Part shown: in pieces, positions 10,041 to 21,754 of the stretch
Layout: every line of letters starts with the position of its first letter
Position numbering within the stretch: the first letter of the stretch is position 1
From: Thereva unica
Lineage: Eukaryota; Arthropoda; Insecta; Diptera; Therevidae
Reading direction: 5' to 3'
Assembly (NCBI GenBank): GCA_949987705.1
Contig: OX465281.1
Coordinates: forward strand, 164,004,393 to 164,068,392
Length of the DNA: 64,000 nt
Notes under the pieces: model-generated
What the model saw: the letters and a program-made list of their open reading frames with translations, nothing else
Databases searched by the model: none
Told to the model about the DNA's origin: nothing
Program-made: the position numbers and the translations under genes

Positions 10041-11681
10041 AACACCGACCTACTTATTTAATAACCTGATCGCGTTTCGTGCCGAAATTCATTTCGCTTT
10101 AATAGTTAGAGGGGCTGTTGCTATTATTCCGCTACCGATTCGATTAAAAATTTACTTGCGTTTCGATGTTACCGTCGAAGACAACGAGTGTCCCTATGAC
10201 ATTTCCTTATTTAGGCTTATTATTGTTATACTTGTACTGTGGAAATTATTCGACCTAACTGGTATTTATATGTTCACTTTACAAAATTCATTTTTGTAAT
10301 TTTGCCTTTTAACCTCGACCTGTCTAAAACTACTTGCGATAGGACCACCACGCGAATATATTACTGTGTGCCTACTCCCGTTTCCTCGCCGTTAACTGAC
10401 ATTTATATTTCGTCACCCAAATCCACCTTTTTACTTGCTTCACCCACAAAAATCTCTAAGACCGTACAGAATTCGGTCTCTTAAAATCGATGAATATCTT
10501 TGCAACAGCTTCTTATGCGTATAAAAAATGATAATTCGAATATCCGCTGTTTTTTCTTGCTGATTGTAACTTTACTTCGCAGAATTGGATCTTTCTCCAC
10601 GTCTAGGTTGCGCTTTTGTGAGCCCTTTATCCCTATTATATAATCTGTATTTCACTAATTTATTTTGTTTATTTAAAATCTTTTTTACTTTCAAGAATGT
10701 ACGTATTTCTTACAGCTATTTCCCAAAATAATTTAATTTCTAACCTGCAAAATATTTTATTTCAACTTATATCTATTTTAAAATTTCCGTCTAATATTAA
10801 TTTAGTATGCTGTAAAATTTATTTCTATTATTTCTTTCAATTATTCATCGCCACTATTTCCGCGTGAATAAGTACCGTTTCGCCTCTGTATATCCTCGTT
10901 CTCGAGAAAAAAAATTCTTTTCTGTATTTTGAATAATTTCCCAGACATCAAAACGGCTTTTTTCACTTAAACTTTCTCATTTACTTCATTTTCTATTATT
11001 GACCTGGTTAACGGTCCTTATTTCCATTTTTTGTTTCAAAATCCTTACAATTCTAAGTATGTACTTACGGTTTTTTTATTTCATTATATGTACATATATG
11101 CTGTACGGTTTGTTATTTTATTATCTGTATGTGCTGTACGGTTTTTTTCCCTTTTGACTTACTGCCGCTTTCCGCTTAATCCCGCTATGCTCGTTACATT
11201 TCTTTAAACTTTTCAGTATTTCCTAAAAAATAGAAAAGGGAGTTTTTTTTAATACTATGCACGTGCTTCTTATTAACTATTCTATGTAAACTAGTTCTCA
11301 ACTTAACTTATTTAATTTAATGAATATATTCGTCAATCCTCGTGGTCGTCTTGCGATCTGCTGGTGGTTCCGTTACGCTTCCCTATTGCATCCAATACGT
11401 GGGTTTTTTATCCAGGAAAATCCTCTGTTTGGTGTAGGGCGATGGCTCTGCCTTTTGCTGCATCACGGTTACTTAGCGTCTTCTTCTTTAGGTACGTTGC
11501 CTAATTTTTGGTGGTCAGATTCTTGGGCACATGTGTGTTGCTTATCTAAATTGCTTTTCACTGTGAAAGTTGCCACTGTTTTTGGACGGCTCTCCGTTGG
11601 ATTCCTATTTCGAATCTCTTGGCCGCGTGTACACTATTTCCTAATTTTATTTCCGGAAAATATTAGTTTTTTTCACGGTTT
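10041..11681. other. Pyrimidine-rich non-coding leader of E
   Basis: No conserved coding sequence is visible. The plus strand is rich in T and C. Together with 9066-9244 it seems to be the 5' leader of the element, perhaps in inverted orientation because the segment is bounded by inverted repeats of the LTR end and primer binding site (8971-8989 and 11682-11700). The open frame from 11320 runs through it into gag by chance. Confidence 0.5.
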
Positions 11682-11700
11682 GGGGTCACCACTGTGGACA
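11682..11700 (-). repeat. Inverted copy of the LTR end plus primer binding site start
   Basis: GGGGTCACCACTGTGGACA is the exact reverse complement of 8971-8989, which spans the last 8 bases of the 5' LTR, one spacer base and the first 10 bases of the primer binding site. It is fused directly to the PPFW block of gag at 11701. Confidence 0.85.
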
Positions 11701-12432
11701 CCGCCGTTTTGGGAAGAGTCACCAGAGATCTGGTTCGCTCAGGTGGAAGCACAATTTTCTACATGCGGCATAATAACAGACAGCACTAGATTTAACCACG
11801 TAGTGGGCGCGATAAATGGAAGAGTGCTCCAACAAGTTAGGGATGCGGTACTAAATCCTCCGGAGTCGGGCAAGTATGACAACCTAAAAAAATGTCTACT
11901 GAAGCGATATTCGGACTCCGACGAAGCAAAAATTGCCAAGCTACTCAACGAAGTGTCATTAGGAGACAAGCGCCCATCGCAACTCCTAAATGAGATGCGG
12001 CACCTGGGGGGACAAAGCACCACCGACTCCTTGCTGCGTTCGCTGTGGTTAAATAGGCTACCGGTCCAGGTTCGCGCCATATTGTCGGCGAGTAAGGATG
12101 ACCTGGAGTCATTATCGTCCATGGCCGACAAGATCTTGGAGGTTAGCGACTTCAGCAGCGTGGCAGGGGTCGGCGAAAAAGCACCCAACCATCCTTCCCA
12201 AATATCGGCACTAGAAGAAAAGGTCGACAGGTTGACAGCAGCGGTTGCAGCGTTGCACAGTAGCCGACCCTCAGATAGGTACAGTGGACCACGATCGAGA
12301 TCGAGGAGCCGAAGTCACTCGCGGGACTGGGTATGTTTTTACCACAAAAAATTCAAGGAAAAGGCTACCAAATGCCGCGCACCATGCAAGTACCGAAGGA
12401 ATCCGACGTCGGGAAACGAAAGGACCACCTAG
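11701..12432 (+). pseudogene. gag: Gag of element E (5' truncated)
   Basis: This is the capsid-nucleocapsid polyprotein of a gypsy element. It starts abruptly with PPFWEESPEIWFAQVEAQF, the hallmark of the insect gypsy Gag capsid region, and continues through an SR-rich stretch (SRSRSRSHSR) to a compact zinc finger CFYHKKF...CRAPC. The normal N-terminal 25-40 residues are missing and replaced by the inverted LTR/primer-site fragment. The frame is otherwise uninterrupted to the stop at 12430-12432. Confidence 0.85.
12411..12417 (+). promoter_or_regulatory. Programmed -1 frameshift heptamer G GGA AAC in E
   Basis: In the gag frame the codons GGA AAC at 12412-12417 are preceded by G, giving the in-register heptamer G GGA AAC, a known class of slippery site. 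A -1 slip enters the protease frame, open to 12728, and the gag stop is 13 bases downstream. G1 has a heptamer in the same place. Confidence 0.7.
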
Positions 12433-13756
12433 TTACGGAGGCGACATTAGGTGGAAGAAGATGCAAACGCCTCTTCATACGGGACGAGCTGACAGGTACA
12501 AAATTTTTAATAGATTCGGGCTCTGACGTCTCCGAAATTCCACCCAACACAAAGGATAAGACGCCAGAACAGCAAGGACACACATTGTACGCGGCAAACG
12601 GAACACAGATTAAAACCTACGGTACCAAGCGCATAACGCTGAGCCTAGGGCTCCGCCGTCGGTTCACCTGGAACTTCATCATTGCGCCATCATCGGAGCC
12701 GATTTCCTTGATAAATTCGGGTTGTTAGTTGAAATAAAAGGCGCCCGGCTGATAGACCGAAATACAAACATCTCCGTGGTAGGCGCAGTACGGACAGTAA
12801 AGGTTTGGCGAATCACAACAATAGACGCGAATAACCCCTTCGCGGACCTAGTACAAGAGTTCGTCGACATTACGAGGCCGTCACCGGTTATGCACCAAGT
12901 CCCGTCGCCAACTACAGTCACCCATCACATAGAAACAAAAGGACCACCGATATATGCGAAACCCAGGAGGCTACCGCCGGACAAGTTAAAAATAGCAAAG
13001 GCTGAGTTCGAGTATCTACTGCAGATGGGTATTTGCAGACCGTCGAAGAGCAACTGGTCTAGTCCGCTGCATTTGGTACGAAAAGCGGACGGTGGTTGGC
13101 GACCGTGTGGCGACTACCGCCGTTTAAACGCCGTTACAGTACCAGATAGGTACCCTATACCGTTCATACAGGACTTCTCGACAATATGCTTTGGGAAGAA
13201 AATTTTTTCCACCATCGACCTCCACAAAGCGTATCATCAAATCCCTATTGAACCGGAACATATCCCGAAGACAGCAATAACGACACCCTTTGGGTTGTAT
13301 GAATTTAACTACATGACCTTCGGACTCTGCAATGCAGGCCAGACCCTGCAACGATTCATGCACGAGATCCTCAGAGGAAATGAGAACGTGTTCTCATACG
13401 TCGACGACGTCTGTATAGCATCAAGTAGTGTGGAAGAGCATCGAGAGCATTTGCGCGAAGTCTTTACTATTTTCCGGAAACATGGCTTGACCATTAACGT
13501 GTCTAAGTGCCAATGGGGAAAAGACGAGGTGAAGTTTTTGGGCCATGCAATGAACAAGGATGGCATTCGGCCACTGGACGAGAAGGTCGCAGTCGTAAAA
13601 AATTACGAGCTTCCGAAGTTGGCGAAAGACCTGAGACGCTTCCTCGCCCTCATTGCTTTCTATCAAAGGTTTATCCCTCACGCCGTAAAGAACCAAATGG
13701 TTCTCCGCGAAATGATTCCCGGAAACAAGAAAAACGACACTTCAATACTCGAGTAG
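12411..13756 (+). pseudogene. pol: Pol of element E: protease and reverse transcriptase only
   Basis: The protease keeps the active-site motif [10 protein letters not shown] (near 12507-12536). A frameshift near 12685-12695 separates it from the RT frame, which runs 12722-13756. RT blocks include [35 protein letters not shown] and the catalytic SYVDDV near 13396-13413, and [13 protein letters not shown] at the end. RNase H and integrase are absent: after 13748 the sequence jumps into an inverted LTR fragment. The product cannot support autonomous transposition. Confidence 0.9.
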
Positions 13757-13795
13757 ACTATCCACGGATCGGCAGTTCACCCGATCGTTGCCGCC
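13749..13795 (-). repeat. Inverted copy of the first LTR bases of E
   Basis: These 47 bases are the reverse complement, with one mismatch, of LTR bases 13831-13877, so a hairpin of about 47 base pairs with a 35-base loop can form across the polypurine tract (13816-13827). It marks the deletion junction that removed RNase H and integrase. Confidence 0.9.
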
Positions 13796-13827
13796 GATCG
13801 TTTTTTTTGAAGATAGAGGGGGAGTGA

Positions 13828-14180
13828 TGTGGCGGCAACGATCGGGTGAACTGCCGATCCATGGATAGTCTACTCGATCCATGGAAAGTTCACGCATACA
13901 ATACAACTAAAATAGATCACCGTGCCGTTATCACGACATCAGTGATAAGAGACCGAAGTGATAAGAACAGTCTTCACCAAATCGTTGCCGACACACGACG
14001 TGCGAAATTAAGATCAAAGAGATTGTAAAAAACGTTAGGGCATAGTGAAGAAAATGATAAATCGTGAAACTATAATTGCGATCAGTTAATAAAGTGTAGC
14101 CGCAAATCCTTTTGTGTTTTTCTTGCGAGCCTAGCCAAAACTATTGTTTTTGCTTTTTCGAGAGTGAATTGATGTCCACA
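13828..14180 (+). repeat. 3' LTR of element E
   Basis: It matches 8626-8978 in full and starts TGTGG after the purine tract GAGGGGGAGTGA. It ends CCACA and is followed by the target duplication AGGT. Confidence 0.93.
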
Positions 14181-14183
14181 AGG

Positions 14184-14304
14184 TGTTGTTAATATCTTAA
14201 AACCAATTTTAACGTTCTATTGTAGGAACTGTGCCGTATTGTTTTATTTATATAAAAACCAAGTCATATGAGTGCACCTGAATCCCCGCAATTAATACTA
14301 AACA
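14184..14304 (+). repeat. 5' LTR remnant of B
   Basis: Bases 14215-14304 match the end of the 3' LTR (37549-37639) with two substitutions. The 31 bases before them start TGTTG like the 3' LTR but do not otherwise match, so the front of this LTR is deleted or replaced. The adjoining insertion of E used T14184 in its duplication. Confidence 0.8.
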
Positions 14305-14310
14305 TTTTTC

Positions 14311-14329
14311 GGGTCCTTCGAGCCGGATT
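14311..14329 (+). promoter_or_regulatory. Primer binding site of B, tRNA-Tyr type
   Basis: GGTCCTTCGAGCCGGATT a few bases after the LTR is complementary to the 3' end of animal tRNA-Tyr (from memory), apart from the first base. BEL elements commonly use this primer. Confidence 0.6.
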
Positions 14330-14603
14330 CAGGTTTATATTAGCGCTTTCCATAAACGGTTTATATAAAATCACCTTAGCTGAACAGTAAAAAAATACAG
14401 TGATTTTGTAACGGTGATAAAAGGTTAAAAATTCACATGAAATTTTTGTGGTGTGTTTTTTAAATAACACGATCACTATTGATCGTAGATTAAAATTCGC
14501 TTGAATTTTCCTAACTAGTAGTGATTCCAATTATAGATTTTTGAGGATATCGGTACCTTATGTGACAAACAAGCCGTGTTAAACTAACGTGATTAACGGG
14601 TTC

Positions 14604-14943
14604 TGAAAAGGTGAGGTTTTTCACCTTTGGTGCAATTTACGAAGCCAAGAAAGAAAAACAAAACTGGGAAAGAAAATGTAAAGCCACTACTAACGTTATA
14701 AAATAAAATTTCTTTATTTCACTTATGTCCTGTCTATATGAACTCTGGAATGCAAGTGCCGGTTCCCAATTTCTCATTCTCTCTTCACTCTCGAAGTATG
14801 AGCTGTAAAGTTATGAATATGGTTCACAATACTAATTAAGCAATAGTGTACAATGATAGTAATGAATTTTTAACAACAACAAATTAAATGATAGTAATAA
14901 TTTTTAAGTAATAATAAATTATATGTTAACGGAGTATTAAACA
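14604..14943 (-). repeat. 3' LTR of A
   Basis: It is 340 bases long and carries one copy of a unit that is duplicated in the 5' LTR. The integrase frame ends in its first bases (stop at 14937-14939), just after the purine tract that reads TCCTGCCCCCGTTG on the plus strand. Confidence 0.9.
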
Positions 14944-16856
14944 TCCTGCCCCCGTTGAGGGCTGAAAGAGTCCTCAAGCTCTTCTTCTGCGGTCGGTAGT
15001 GGAGCCAACTTGTGGATAGGTCGCCTCAGTACGCCTGCCTTCGTTTGAACATCAACCACTCGGATTTTTCCGTCTGGTCCTGCGATAGTTTTTGTGATCT
15101 TTCCCAATAGCCATTTCTGCGGTGGAAGATTATCGTCATGAATCAATACTAGACAGCCTAGAGTAATATTTGATGAAGAAACCTTCCATTTGTACCTAGA
15201 ATCAAGAGAAAGAATATATTCTGCGGCCCAACGCTTCCAAAAATGTTGCTGCAGCGCAGAAATGCGCCGCCACCTATTTGTTAAAGATACATTGGTATCA
15301 AGAATTGGTTCTAGAATGCTGCTTAACGGAGCTTGGCTCCAGAAATGTGCAGGTGTTAACGCTTCCTCGTCATTTGGATTTGATGAGAGGTGACACAATG
15401 GTCTAGAATTCAGAATGGCCTCTATTTGACAACACACTGTTGACAATTCTTCAAAGGTAAGGAGTGCGTTTTGCAATGTCCGTAACAACTGTGACTTCGT
15501 ACTTCGTACTGCAGCTTCCCAAATGCCCCCGAAATGTGGAGCTCTTGGAGGAATGTGGTGCATCTCGATACCTTCTTCTGCGCACCACTCACCGATGTTT
15601 TTCTGTGTTTGTTGATTCCAGAAAGCTTCCTTTAATTCCATTAGCTGTCTGCGTGCTCCAACAAAGTTCGTTGCATTGTCACAATGCAAATGTTTACAAA
15701 GACGACGGCGACTAACAAATCTTTTGAGGGCTGCTAAAAAGGCTTCCGATGAGAGATCAGAGACCACTTCCATATGAACACCCCGAGAAAGGAAACAGAC
15801 GAAGACTGCTATGTATGATTTGTATGGGCGTTTTCCTCGAATCTTTATCGTTGTCGATATCGGTCCGCAGAAGTCAACTCCTACGTTCTCGAAGGCTGAA
15901 GTTCCAATAAGACGGTGCGCTGGTAAGTTGCCCATAATTTGCTGCATGAGCTTAGGACGATATCTAAAACAGTGGATGCATTCTCTGACCACTTGGCGAG
16001 CGTAATTTCTGGCATTAATAATCCAAAATTTTTGTCTGATTGTAGCTACTAAAGCTTGTGGACCTGCGTGAAAGTTCTTTCGATGTAAATATATAATACA
16101 GTGTTTGACAAATTGGTGACCTTTCGGCAATAACAAAGGATGTTTTGTTTCGTAAGGAAGATTGGCGTTTAGTAGTCTGCCACCGACGCGTAAAAAGTTT
16201 TCCTTGTCTAAGAAAGGGTTTAGTGATTGGAAGGCGTGGCTTCCAGGCAGTGTTGCACCATTATTTAAAGTTTTTATTTCATTTGCAAACGCGTTATGCT
16301 GTACTATCCACACAAGCTTCAGTTCAGCTGCTTGTAACTCTGGCGCTGTTAAGATACCTGATCGTTCAGCTGAATTTCCCTTGTGTCTGCCTTTCGATAC
16401 AAATCTCAATACGTATGCAAAAATTCTACGCAACTTTGCATAATTGCTGCAATTAATTATAATATCTAGATCGTTGGTCACTGATGCACAAGTTAATATA
16501 GTTTGCACCTTTCTTTGTTCAGGTAAGCTCGTAATTTTAATTTTCCTTTCGGGCCAATTTTTTATTGGTTGTAGCAAAAATTCAGGACCTCTAAACCAAA
16601 TCGAGGATTGCAACTCCTTCACAGTTGCGCCTCTAGAGATTATGTCAGCAGGATTAGATTTGCTAGGCACGTAGCGCCATTCTGCATTTTGGGTACGTTC
16701 TTGTATCAACGAGACCCTGTTTGCTACAAAGGTTTTCCAATTTGCTGGATGCGATGACAACCAACCTAAGACTATTTGTGAATCCGTCCACAAATAAGTA
16801 GCATTAATCTGTTTCGTGAAATGTTCCATTATCTTTGCTAGTAATTGAGAAAGCAA
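14937..16856 (-). pseudogene. pol: Pol of A, part 2: RNase H end and integrase
   Basis: The frame starts in RNase H (AELLSQLLAK, then LWTDSQIVLGWL), continues with a BEL zinc-binding region (HRKNFHAGPQ to CIHCFRYR) and the integrase catalytic core with VDFCGP, HCDNATNFVG and FGGIWEAAVRS carrying the D, D and E residues. It ends with the C-terminal domain of BEL integrases (LTPAHF onward). It is open for 639 codons, but is separated from RT by a frameshift near 16860-16885, where the strings LELCG and SGIMWS overlap in different frames. Confidence 0.9.
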
Positions 16857-18610
16857 TTCTGCTCCACATAATTCCAGACACCTTTGACTTTGAAGCTAAA
16901 AGGTGAACTGATATCTTTCCGTGTATATCGACACATCGAGCATAAATATTACAACCATAAGCTCTATTGGAGGCGCCTGAGAACCCGTGAATTTCTAAGC
17001 GTTGTATCGTGTTGTATGAACGAATGAAGCGAGGAATCTTAAGTGTGTGAATATCTTTCATATCATTGAGGTATTTTTCCCACCGGGTAATAAATTCTTG
17101 AGGAAGTGATTCGTCCCAATGTAATTGTAAAAGCCACACTTCTTGCATAAATATTTTTGCTCGAACTATTATAGGATTTACTAGTCCCAAAGGATCGAAT
17201 AACCTTGACATCCTTGACAGAATAATGCGCTTTGTAAGTCGCGAATTCGCATCTTCTTCTGAGACTGTAAATGTGAATAAGAAGTTATCATTATTTGCAT
17301 CCCACGACATACCTAATGTTTTTATGATTTCAAGATCGTGCATCTTCAGTGGTTTTTCTCTGTCAGTTTCAGGAATTTCATTCAGAAGTGCGTTGACATT
17401 GGAGTACCATTTTCTGAGATCGAGTTTGGCTGATGACAATACTTGCTGTAACTGCTCTTTAATCCGGATAACTTCGTTTTCGGTATCAGCACCAGTAAGG
17501 ACGTCATCCACGTAGAAATCTTCCTTTATAATTCTGCTAATCGATGGCAACGAAGAGGCATGGTTATCAGCTAACTGTGTCAAACAGCGAGTGGCTAGGT
17601 ATGGCGCTGAGGCTGTACCGTACGTTACTGTATTTAATTGATATGTTTGTATCTCGTTGCTTACTTGATCTCTCCATGCTATACATTGTAAATGCTTGTC
17701 TTCTGGTCGCACCAGAATCTGCCGATACATCTTACTAACATCTGCTGTCAATGCATATTTCCAACATCGAAACCGAAGTAATATTGAGAATAAATCCTGT
17801 TGTACTGTGGGACCAACAATTAATATGTCGTTAAGAGACATTTGAGATGACGTTTTGCACGAGGCATCAAACACCACCCTCAGCTTTGTAGACGAGCTTT
17901 GAGGGCGTAAAACATAGCTGTGTGGCATGTAATAGTGATGAAGGGGGAGATCATGGTGGGCTATTATCTTCATGTGTCCGAGCTCGAGGTATTCTTTCAA
18001 GAAGTTCGCATATTCGTTTTTGATTTCCGGGTTTCTTTGCAACCGCTTTTCCAAGGATAGTAATCTACGTTTAGCTATATCATATGAATTTCCTAGTGAT
18101 GAGCATGGAGCCTTCAGCGGTAGTTTTACAACGAAACGGCCATCATCTTGTTGACTAGTTGTGCTTGCGAATATATCTTCGCACATTTGATGTTCAGGAC
18201 TGAGCTTTGGGGCTCGTGATGCAATGCCTTCTATTTCCCAAAACCTTTCTACAAGCTGGGTTAAACTATCGTCAGTTTGTTCATGTTCAGAAGAATAAGA
18301 GGCTACACAAATGTGTTTGATTGCTGATGAAACAGAAAGTTTGCCGCCAACAATCCACCCAAGTAAAGTTTTTTGAAGAATAGGAAGATTTTCGTTTAGT
18401 TTAATTTGTCCCACTGATAATAGTTGGAAGAACCACTCTGCGCCGATTAATAGATCTACATGCTGAGCCTTATAGAATTCAGGATCTGCTAAGTCTATGT
18501 TGTTAGGAATATTCCAATCTTGAACGTTGAATGTTGTTCCAGGTTGGAGGCTGGTGATCGATGGCAATATCCACATATCGACGTCCATTTCAAAGTCATT
18601 AACTCTAGAT
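16804..18610 (-). pseudogene. pol: Pol of A, part 1: reverse transcriptase and start of RNase H
   Basis: The frame resumes right after foldback element D. It begins with the end of the protease region (VDLLIGAEWFF, LGWIVGG), then RT with KLRVVFDASCKT, ALTADVSKMYRQI and the catalytic FYVDDVLTG, followed by the conserved RLFDPLGLVNPI. It ends in RNase H at LEIHGFSGASNRAYG, where the usual FADAS reads FSGAS, so the first catalytic Asp seems to be Gly. About 600 codons are open. The apparent start codon at 18619-18621 lies in D and is meaningless. Confidence 0.9.
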
Positions 18611-19694
18611 CTGCCGTGCAAAGGGCAAAAGACCTATATGCAAAAAGCTCGATTCGAGTAAAACGCGTTCAAAGTTTTTTATGTTTCTTTCCGTAAAATA
18701 AGAAAATGTAAATGAATTTTATACAAATTATCTAAACAAATATGACTTAAAAAGTTTTTCTAATGCTATAATATCATATTTTATCCTCCAACACTTTTAA
18801 ATAAAAAGCTATGAAAGGAGAAATACTTTTGCATTGCAATTCCTGTACCAGAGTCTTGTTGCAACCAAAGGAGAAAACAATTATATTCTCATAAATCGTT
18901 TCTCCCATGCTCCCTCGTTCCATTTGTTCCAAACAAAAAACATAAATATGCTTTTGAATCATTTGACCATTACGCAGAGCGTGCATTCTTATCTCAAGAA
19001 AAAGCTCTATAGTCTTATAGAGTGTTTGCCACTTGTAAATTGAATATGATGGATAGAAAACGACAAGAGATTTCCAGGTTTTTGGCCGTTGTCTTGGGAA
19101 GACGAAACAAGAGCGAAAAAAAGCTCTATTCTAAATTCTAATAGCCCATAACAAATTATTTACCGCTATTACTCTTATTTATCAATAATTATTTACAAAT
19201 AAAAGTTCATTTTCTTCTACATTTTTTTTCTCTTTTTGAAAATTGTGCACTTTGCAGAGGGAAAACAATACACGAGATCATAAGCTTTTTCCGCTATTCT
19301 TTCAAGACAACGGCCAAAAACCTGGAAATCCCTTGTCGTTTTCTATCCATCAAATATATTTTCAATTTATAAGTGGCAAACACGCTATAAGACTATAGGG
19401 CTTTTTCTTGAGATAAGAATGCACGCTCTGCGTAATGGTCAAATGATCAGTCCACAATTTGTGCAATGGTCAAAAGATTTAAGAAGTCATGGTTGCTTTG
19501 TGAGTTTTTTCGGTTTGAAAATAATTCAAACCGACGCATATAAAGTAAATGTCCAAAAAGAAAACTTTTTATTAAAATGTGCTATCAGTCTGAAATTTTT
19601 TTTAGGGATAAATATGAATATTTTAAATCAAAAAATCCATACAAAGCCATTTTGACCTATAATGCATATAGGTCTTTTCCCCTTTGCACGGCAG
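18611..19694. mobile_element. Foldback-type DNA element D inserted in A
   Basis: Terminal inverted repeats of 32 bases with one mismatch lie at 18611-18642 and 19663-19694 (start CTGCCGTGCAAAGG). AGAT flanks both sides (18607-18610 and 19695-19698). A second, longer inverted repeat lies inside: 18961-19096 pairs with 19303-19444. No transposase is encoded. Two mirror-image small open frames come from the inner arms. It interrupts the protease-RT region of A. Confidence 0.85.
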
Positions 19695-19716
19695 AGATTT
19701 AATTTTTGCATGAGTT

Positions 19717-21273
19717 TCATACATATCTTACTTTCGATGATACTTCCCCGATGCCGTTGATGTCAGTGCTGATGTAACACCGCTTTAAACTCAATTTGTG
19801 AGCTAAATTACCGGTAATGAAGTTTAATTGCGAAGCTGCGTCTAATAAAGCTCTGGCGAGGTGATAGCAGTTACGTTGATCCTTGATTTTTACGATGGCT
19901 GTCGCCAACCAAACATGATCCTTAGAGCGTTGCCCTTCGTTATCCTCCACAGCGGAACAAAGCGCCGATGGTGTGGTGACTTCTTCTTGCGTAAACACTG
20001 CTTCGATAGAATTCGAGTAGCCAGCGACCAACGATGTGTGCTGATCATCACTTGATTGTTTCCTAGAATCTGAAAATCGGTGTAGTATAGTGTGATGTGG
20101 TTTGTTGCAAACCCTGCATGTTGAAGATGAGCGACACGATTTAATTGAATGACCCTTTCGTAAGCAATTGATACATAAAGCTAAGTTTTTGGCCTTTTTA
20201 AATCTCTCTAATGCAGGTAGCTGAGAAAATGACTTGCAATTCGATATAGTGTGAGTATTTTCTGAGCAATAGCTACATCCGGTGTTAGTCACTTTCAAGG
20301 AAGTTGCAGACCCTTTGTTATCAGTTTTGACATTCCTGTATTTGGATAAAGGCACTTGTTGTTCGGCGGAATTTGGTTTCTTTTCTCGTACTTCTAAAAA
20401 TTGACAACGTCTGCTTAGGATCTTTTCACAATCGTCCCATGTGGGAAACTTTGAATAATCTATGGCCTCATCCCACCGAGCTTGAGATTCGATATCTAAT
20501 CTTGAACTAGCAATGTGTATAATTATTGAATTTAAGATATCCGTATCATTCCCTAATGCACGAAGAGCGCTTAAATGAGCACTAATATTATCAACTAAAA
20601 ATCGTAATTGTAACGCTGAACCTTTATTCACCTTTTGAAGGTTAAACAAATCCGACACATGTTCTTGGAAGATTAAACATTTATTGTCAAACCTATCCTT
20701 TAAAATCTGTAACGCTTGAGTGTATGTAATCGAGGACGTTCCTAAAGATTCTACTGCACGTAGAGCTGATCCTGATAAGCAGTTAATTAGATGAGTATAC
20801 TTTTCGGTGGTAGACTTATCTTGATCGTCATGAACCAACTTGTTAAATGTAGCTATAAAATTTGGGTAATCGGAGTAGCGCCCGGAGAACTGAGGTAATT
20901 TTATTGGTGGTAATTTAGGCTTATTACTGTTACTTGATGGGAGGACTGTCGTATTTCCGTCCATACTGGATCGCCCTTTACCTGGTAATAATGTTAATAT
21001 TTTAGATTTCACCTCACAATACAGATCTTCCAGCTCTCCTCTCGTAACGCTGTTTTGTGGATCGTCCGGGGTCAGTTTTTCTATTGATGATTGATGAGAT
21101 AGTAGCAACTTCCAATAGGATTCTAAAATACCCAGTCTGCAATCTAACTCCGTTGAACTAAGAGTGTCAGCCTTACTATTTATGTACGTTTTAATACGTG
21201 TTATGCATCCGCGCGCATTGGATCTCAAGCCCTTTAGCTCATCCAATTGTTTTTTAGTGTATTCTTCAGCCAT
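19717..21273 (-). pseudogene. gag: Gag and start of protease of A
   Basis: The ATG at 21273 opens 518 codons. The N-terminal half has the BEL/Pao Gag core (KLPPIKLPQFSGRYSDYPNF). Zinc knuckles follow: CSYC...HTISNC, CINCLRKGHSIKSC and CRVCNKPHHTILH. The protease begins with ALLDAASQLNFIT, where the usual D-x-G-S reads D-A-A-S. The frame stops 22 bases before D; the downstream protease continues in another frame after D, so a one-base shift as well as the insertion separates them. Confidence 0.9.
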
Positions 21274-21754
21274 GTTACAATTTGTTGTGATATCGAAAAA
21301 ATAAAATAATTACTAGAGTTCTTTATTTTACTGCTTGAACTAATTATTTGGCTGATGAGAAATGCTAAAATTCACAAATATTTTGGTACAATGAAGGGGA
21401 AAGTTTAAATTATTTCAATACTAAGATTCGCAAATAGATTAAATATTATAAAGAAACGAAGTTGAGTTTTATTTCACCACTTCAACCAATGTATATAAAC
21501 TATTTATTATCTTCAAGGAAGAATTACACTCTAATTCCTATTTTTTAATTTAATAAAAACACTTCCATTGCTCGATTAGTCAAGCAAATTTATTCCAACG
21601 AGAATATATGTATTGTTTTTCACTACCTATTGTTGGCGCTTAATTCACGATTCTATTTCACTAGCAAATTATCTTTATGCGTATGTTATGTGTAAACAAA
21701 GGTTTATTTATTTGTTTGATTTGCAAACCGATATTTAGAAAATTTGCGTAAAAT

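Larger units (their letters stand above)
8626..14180 (+). mobile_element. Gypsy LTR retrotransposon E, rearranged and deleted
   Basis: Two 353-base LTRs beginning TGTGG and ending CCACA flank the element. The flanks AGGT (8622-8625) and AGGT (14181-14184) form a 4-base target duplication. The interior keeps part of gag, protease and reverse transcriptase but has lost RNase H and integrase. Inverted copies of the LTR ends border the gag-pol core, and a MITE lies in the leader. The element cannot be autonomous. It lies right beside the 5' LTR remnant of BEL element B. Confidence 0.92.

Noticed and set aside
11320..11700. N-terminal extension of Gag of E
   Set aside because: The ATG at 11320 is in non-coding leader; Gag similarity begins sharply at 11701 after an inverted LTR/primer-site fragment.
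18774..19655. Two small frames starting with the same residues (MHALRNGQMI)
   Set aside because: They are mirror images from the inner arms of foldback element D.
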